Shown here piece by piece: positions 59,954-64,000 of a DNA stretch of 64,000 nt. The position numbers and the translations under genes are program-made. Position 1 is the stretch's first letter; every line of letters begins with the position of its first letter. Source of the DNA: Rhodovulum sp. P5 (GTDB lineage: Bacteria; Pseudomonadota; Alphaproteobacteria; Rhodobacterales; Rhodobacteraceae); NCBI RefSeq assembly GCF_002079305.1, contig NZ_CP015040.1, positions 87,484-151,483 on the forward strand, written 5' to 3'. Under the pieces are notes generated by a model. The model ran no database searches. It was given only the letters and a program-made list of their open reading frames with translations, and was not told the DNA's origin.

Positions 59954-62056
59954 GCCGTCGGACAAGGCTCAGCCGCCGCCTGTTCCTTGCCTCTGCCGGG
60001 GGAATGACCGTGGCCGTCGGGCTCGGGGCGGGCCGGGCGCTCTGGCCGACACCGGGGCCGCGGGCAGGCCAGGCCGTGAATGCCTGGGCGGCACTTCTGG
60101 ACGACGGCCGGGTCGCCTTCGCTTGCCCGGCACAGGATCTCGGGCAGGGCGCGCCGCTGGCGCTCTCCATGATCCTTGCCGCCGAAATCGGCGCCGACCC
60201 GGGCCTTGTGGCCGTTCAGGCCGCACCGCGCGACGCGGGCACCTATGGGAACCCCGATTTCGACGGGCGCATGGTGACCGCCGACAGCAAGACCACGCGC
60301 GGCTACTGGCCGCTTCTGCGCCTTGCCGGGGCCGAGATGCGGGCGGCGCTGATCGCCACGGCCGCCCGGATGCAAGGCTGGGCAGAGGCCGACTGTAGCA
60401 CGGCCGAACATTCCGTCGCGCATCGCCCAAGCGGCGCACGGGTGAGCTTTGCCGAGATCGCCGCGAACGGGCGCCTGCGGATGCCGGGCACCCCCGGCCT
60501 GCGCCCCGGGGTCGAGCTGACGCCACTGGGCACCAGCCCCGACGATCCCCGCATGCGCGCCATCGTGACGGGGCAAAAGCGCTTCGGCACCGACCGGCGC
60601 GCCACGGATGCATCGGTCGCCGTGCTGGCACGCAGTCAGCATCTGGACGGTCTGCCCCTCACCGTGGACGACACCGCCGCCCGCGCCGTTCCGGGGGTTG
60701 AGGCGGTCGTGATCCTCGACGACGCCGTGGCCGTGGTCGCGCGCCACACCTGGGCGGCGCTCAAAGGGCGGGAGGCACTGGTGGTCCGCTGGTCGGACCC
60801 AGGCGGTTTCGACTCCGAAACGGAGGCCGAAACGCTCCGCGCCGCGCTCGACGATGACAGCCAAAAGTGCGTGACCCTGCGCGCAACCGGGGTGGCCACA
60901 GGGGCCCCGACCCTGACCGCGCGTTTCCACGCGCCGATGCTCAAACACCTTGTCCCAGAACCGTTGAACGCGCAGGCGCGGGGCAAGGATTACGGTCTGG
61001 GCGTGACGGTCGAAAGCGCGACCCAATCGCTCGACCTCGACATGCGGTTCGCGGCGCAGACATGGAAAACCGCGCCCTTCATGGTCGAGACCATCGCGCA
61101 CCCCGCGGGCGGCGCCTATGGCCGGCGGGTTCTCAACGACGTGGTGCGCGACGCCTGCGCCGTGACGAAATCGCTGGGCCGCCCGGTGCAGGTGATCCGC
61201 CCGCTGGTCGATGAACTGCAACGCGGGCAGGTGCGGCCCGCCGCCGCGCAGCGCGTCGCGGCCTGGCTGGCCCCCGATGGCACCCTTTCCGGCTGGTCCC
61301 ACGATTTCGCCTCTGACGGGCCGCTGGCCGCCCAGCTCCCCGCCTCGCTCAAGGGCGCCAATGGCGATGAGGACAACACCGCCACCGACGGGGCCTATCA
61401 CCCCTACCGTGTGCCCGCCGACCGCATCCGCTGGACCCGCGTCGCAACCCAACCGGTGCCCGGCTTCCTGCGCGGGGTTTCGGCCGGGTACACCGTCTGG
61501 CGGTCGAGACCATGATGGAGCGGCTTGCCCGCACCGCGGGGCAGGATCCGCTGGCCTTCCGCCTGGCCCATATCGACGACCCGCGCCTTGCCACCGTCGC
61601 CCGGCGCGCCGCGACGATGGCCGGCTGGGGCGCCCCGACCGGGCGCTCGGGCTTGGCGTGATGTCCTTCCGCGGCTCGCACGTCGCCTGCGTGGCAGAGG
61701 TGCGGGACAACCGCGTCGCCGGCCTGTGGCTCGCGGCCGATGTCGGCCGCATCATTCACCGCGACAACGTGGTCGCGCAGATCATGGGCGGCATGGTCTG
61801 GGGCCTGTCCATGGCGTTGGTGGAGGGGCTGGACTTTGCCAATGGGGCCGCCCGCGCGGAAAGCATCTGGGATTACCCCGTGATCGGGGCTGACGCGCTC
61901 CCACCCCTCGACATCGCGCTGATCGAACCCGACCCCGAGGCCGCCCCCTGCGGAGTGGGTGAGATCGGCGTGCCCACCGTCATCCCGGCCGTGTGCAACG
62001 CCTTCGAATGCGCCACCGGTCGGGTCTTTGACCGCCTGCCGCTTGAGGTGTCCTGA
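59950..62056 (+). pseudogene. Molybdenum hydroxylase large subunit, two frameshifts
   Basis: About 702 residues when corrected. N-terminal twin-arginine signal (TRLSRRLFLASAGG) points to a periplasmic enzyme. The visible blocks follow isoquinoline 1-oxidoreductase beta/CoxL-like subunits (CPAQDLGQGAPLALSMILAA, FMVETIAHPAGGAYGRR, then GVMSFRGSHVACVAEV, DVGRIIHRDNVVAQI, PCGVGEIGVPTVIPA with the catalytic Glu). The first frame ends at 61515 with a false end (YTVWRSRP), the next stretch (AVETMMERLARTAGQDPLAFR) is one frame back, and from about 61650 the end is again one frame back. Both shifts have the direction of one missing base. Substrate unknown, an N-heterocycle or aldehyde. Confidence 0.88.
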
Positions 62057-62109
62057 AATCGTCCCGCACGCCGGTGATGTCCTTGGCCGCAGGCCCACCG
62101 GCACGGTTA

Positions 62110-62994
62110 TCATTGCCGGGACAAAAGCGTGACGCCGCCGGGGTCAACCCGAAATGTCAGGGTGCACGCACCCGCACCGCCCGGACGACCACAGGCGTTG
62201 CCATGCACCTTTACGCTCAGCAGGCCAGGCGTCGGCACGTCGAACCCGTACATCGTACCGGCGTATATTTGGCGATACCCGCCGCCCGGAACGCCCAGAT
62301 AGATCTCCTGAGAACAGCCGCCGCTGCCGCAATACATGGACAGCATGCGCGAACACTGCGCCGCGCCGAAATCAATGGCCAGATCGAGGGGGTCGACCCC
62401 GTCGATATCGACCTGCCGGGCAAGCGCACCCTGGATTGCGACGGTTTCCCCATAACGGCACAGTCGCGCTGCACCTTTGCAAGCGCCGCGCTGGCTGGGT
62501 CGGCCACGGGGGCGGGCGGCGGCTTTGGACAGACGGACAGCGCATGCGCGATGGCCCGCGACGATCCCCTAAGCGACCTTCGATGGGCATCGCGTCGGAC
62601 CCTTCCTGAAACATCAGGGAAAACCGGTTGCCCCGGCGCATCGGTCCAAGAACGATCTCCATGTTCTCTTGGGCGAAATCCACGAAGAACAGGTTGCCGA
62701 TGTCGTCCTGCTGCTGAACTTCGATTTGCGCGATGGTCTGCCCGTCGACCGACAGCATCGCCGTCCGCAACCCGTTCAGCGCCAGCGAGTCGGACAGGAC
62801 ATAAAACCCCATCGACCGCCCGGGGCTGCATCCGAGGATGAGACAATAGCTTCCGCCCCACGGGTGGTCGCCGCACAAGGTGGCGCCGTTATAGCCCGCC
62901 AACGGACCGGAGCCGGTCATCGGCACCCACATCTGCGCGACGGCCGGGCGCCATTCAGAACGGCCGCTACAAGCAGGATGAAAAGTCGTTTCAT
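62110..62994 (-). pseudogene. Exported protein of unknown function, three frameshifts
   Basis: Reassembled from the ATG at 62994: signal peptide MKRLFILLVAAVLNG, then after a shift PAVAQMWVPMTGSGPLAGYN to MFQEGSDAMPIEGR, then another frame AHALSVCPKPPPAPVADP with AALAKVQRD, then the last frame RYGETVAIQGALARQVDIDG to TLTFRVDPGGVTLLSRQ. Shifts lie near 62955, 62580 and 62470, each in the direction of one lost base. About 295 residues when corrected, with several Cys. No family recognised. Linked to the neighbouring lipase. Confidence 0.6.
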
Positions 62995-63082
62995 GATGCC
63001 TTGCCCCCCAAATACATGGAAAAGCGTAAGGCCCGGACCGGCCCGGATCAAGCATGCCGACCGGTCTATGGCCCGGGGCGCG

Positions 63083-64000
63083 TCACAGGAAACGGGTCAG
63101 CGCCAGACTGGCCATGTTCGCCAGCGCCCCAAGGAAACGGTCGATCAGATACCGGATCACGGCCTTTCCGATATCCGCCCCAATGGTCAGCGCGAGTCCG
63201 AGAAAGCTGGCGATGGTGCGCAGCAGGCGCGCGACCGTCTCGCAAAGCGCTGGCCGAGTCGAGGCCGTATTGCAGAAGCGCTGCAAGCCGGTCGACCAGG
63301 GTCAGCGGCCCATGAAGGCAAGCTGGCAACCCGACGATGCGTTGATCAACGCGGATATCGCATTGTTCAACGCCCAGGCGCAAAGCGCCGAGAAGGGCTT
63401 TGTCCGGGCGGTTTCGGCGATGTCGAGCCAGTAGTCGGCCGTGAACATCTCCCAGTTGCTGACGCGGGTCGGCCAGTGGCCGGCTTTGTCAGGCGGGCCT
63501 TGTAGTTGTCCACCATGCTGTGCGCCCCGCCATTGATGATGGAAAACCCGTCGATCAGCCGGTCGTCGCAATCGTTGAGATGGCAAAGGGAAAGATCGGG
63601 ATCATCGGCACCGGGTCGCAGCGCGAATACACGCGGCGGATGTTGTCGGCCCAAGTTTCGTCGTCAGGGCCGCATTCGACAAGGTGGTCACCGTGCGCGG
63701 CGCACCAAACGTGTAAAGACGCACATCGGGCACACCGGCTGCCTTGTAATGCGCGGCGAAAAGCGTGGCCAGCGCGCCGCCAAGCGAATGGCCGAGCACA
63801 TGAAGGCTCGTGACCCGGCCGACCTTCTTCATCGCCTCTTCGACATCGGGAAGGATGCTCTCATAGACCTTGGTAAAGCCCATATGGCTGACCAGACCGG
63901 CCGGGCCGGGCGACAGGCCCATGGTGGCATTGCTCAGCCAATCCCGGCCGCTGTCGAACCGGGTGCCGCGAAAGACAAGGATATGGTCCTTGACCCCGGC
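63083..64000 (-). pseudogene. Class 3 lipase, multiply frameshifted and cut by the window end
   Basis: The start lies beyond 64000. Readable from the window edge: HILVFRGTRFDSGRDWLSNA (oxyanion region), VTSLHVLGHSLGGALATLFA (catalytic Ser elbow), LYTFGAPRTV. The frame then shifts near 63655 (ADNIRRVYSRCDPVPM), near 63590 (DDRLIDGFSIINGGAHSMVD), near 63490 (WPTRVSNWEMFTADYWLDIA to GCQLAFMG) and near 63310-63250, and ends IASFLGLALTIGADIGKAV to LALTRFL. Most shifts match a one-base loss. A related intact lipase is at 19572. Confidence 0.7.

Overview
The window looks like a chromosomal segment of an alphaproteobacterium of the Rhodobacterales (Roseobacter group). Coding DNA is high in GC. Several genes are typical of that group: a DUF1523 protein, a VPLPA-CTERM protein, an ExoD-like protein, SBP56/methanethiol oxidase, and RTX-type surface proteins. 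Genes overlap closely, often by ATGA or TGATG. I saw no rRNA, tRNA or CRISPR array.

Layout. 1-11.8 kb: the 3' part of a giant secreted calcium-binding/adhesin-like gene. Its repeats fall into five blocks of exactly seven, which suggests five seven-bladed beta-propellers, followed by PKD/cadherin-like domains. 11.9-20.3 kb: VPLPA-CTERM protein, DEAD-box helicase, DUF1523 protein, ExoD-like protein, phospholipase D-like protein, frameshifted methanethiol oxidase with a membrane partner, and a class 3 lipase. 20.7-23.1 kb: an RTX protein with a PA14-like domain. 23.3-29.7 kb: a tripartite RND efflux operon (MFP, RND, OMF) with a divergent TetR regulator.

30.3-40.1 kb is an accessory island. A four-gene operon of secreted or membrane proteins of unknown function lies divergent to a gene for a 1365-residue protein with a possible degenerate STAND-like NTPase core. 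The 3' end of that gene is cut by an IS3-family element, which abuts an IS6-family element. This is the best candidate here for an undescribed system.

40.1-43.4 kb: a Ser/Thr kinase, a heme-binding-type membrane sensor and a degenerate caspase-like protein. 43.6-48.2 kb: DnaQ-like exonuclease, cNMP/CBS/DUF294 protein, ActP-type symporter and DUF485 protein. 48.4-56.0 kb: an ABC importer with a cytosine-deaminase-like hydrolase, a LysR regulator, and a divergent pair (TIM-barrel and APRT-like), probably a nucleobase or nucleobase-analogue locus. 56.0-57.3 kb: two secreted proteins. 57.5-62.1 kb: ModE, a TetR regulator with a duplicated operator, and a two-subunit molybdenum hydroxylase. 62.1-64 kb: a secreted protein and a second class 3 lipase, both broken by many frameshifts.

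Quality note. Every clear frameshift in the window (methanethiol oxidase, IS3 orfB, molybdenum hydroxylase large subunit, the two last genes) has the direction expected of single-base deletions, and they become dense after 61.5 kb. Uncorrected indels in the sequence are therefore at least as likely as real gene decay.
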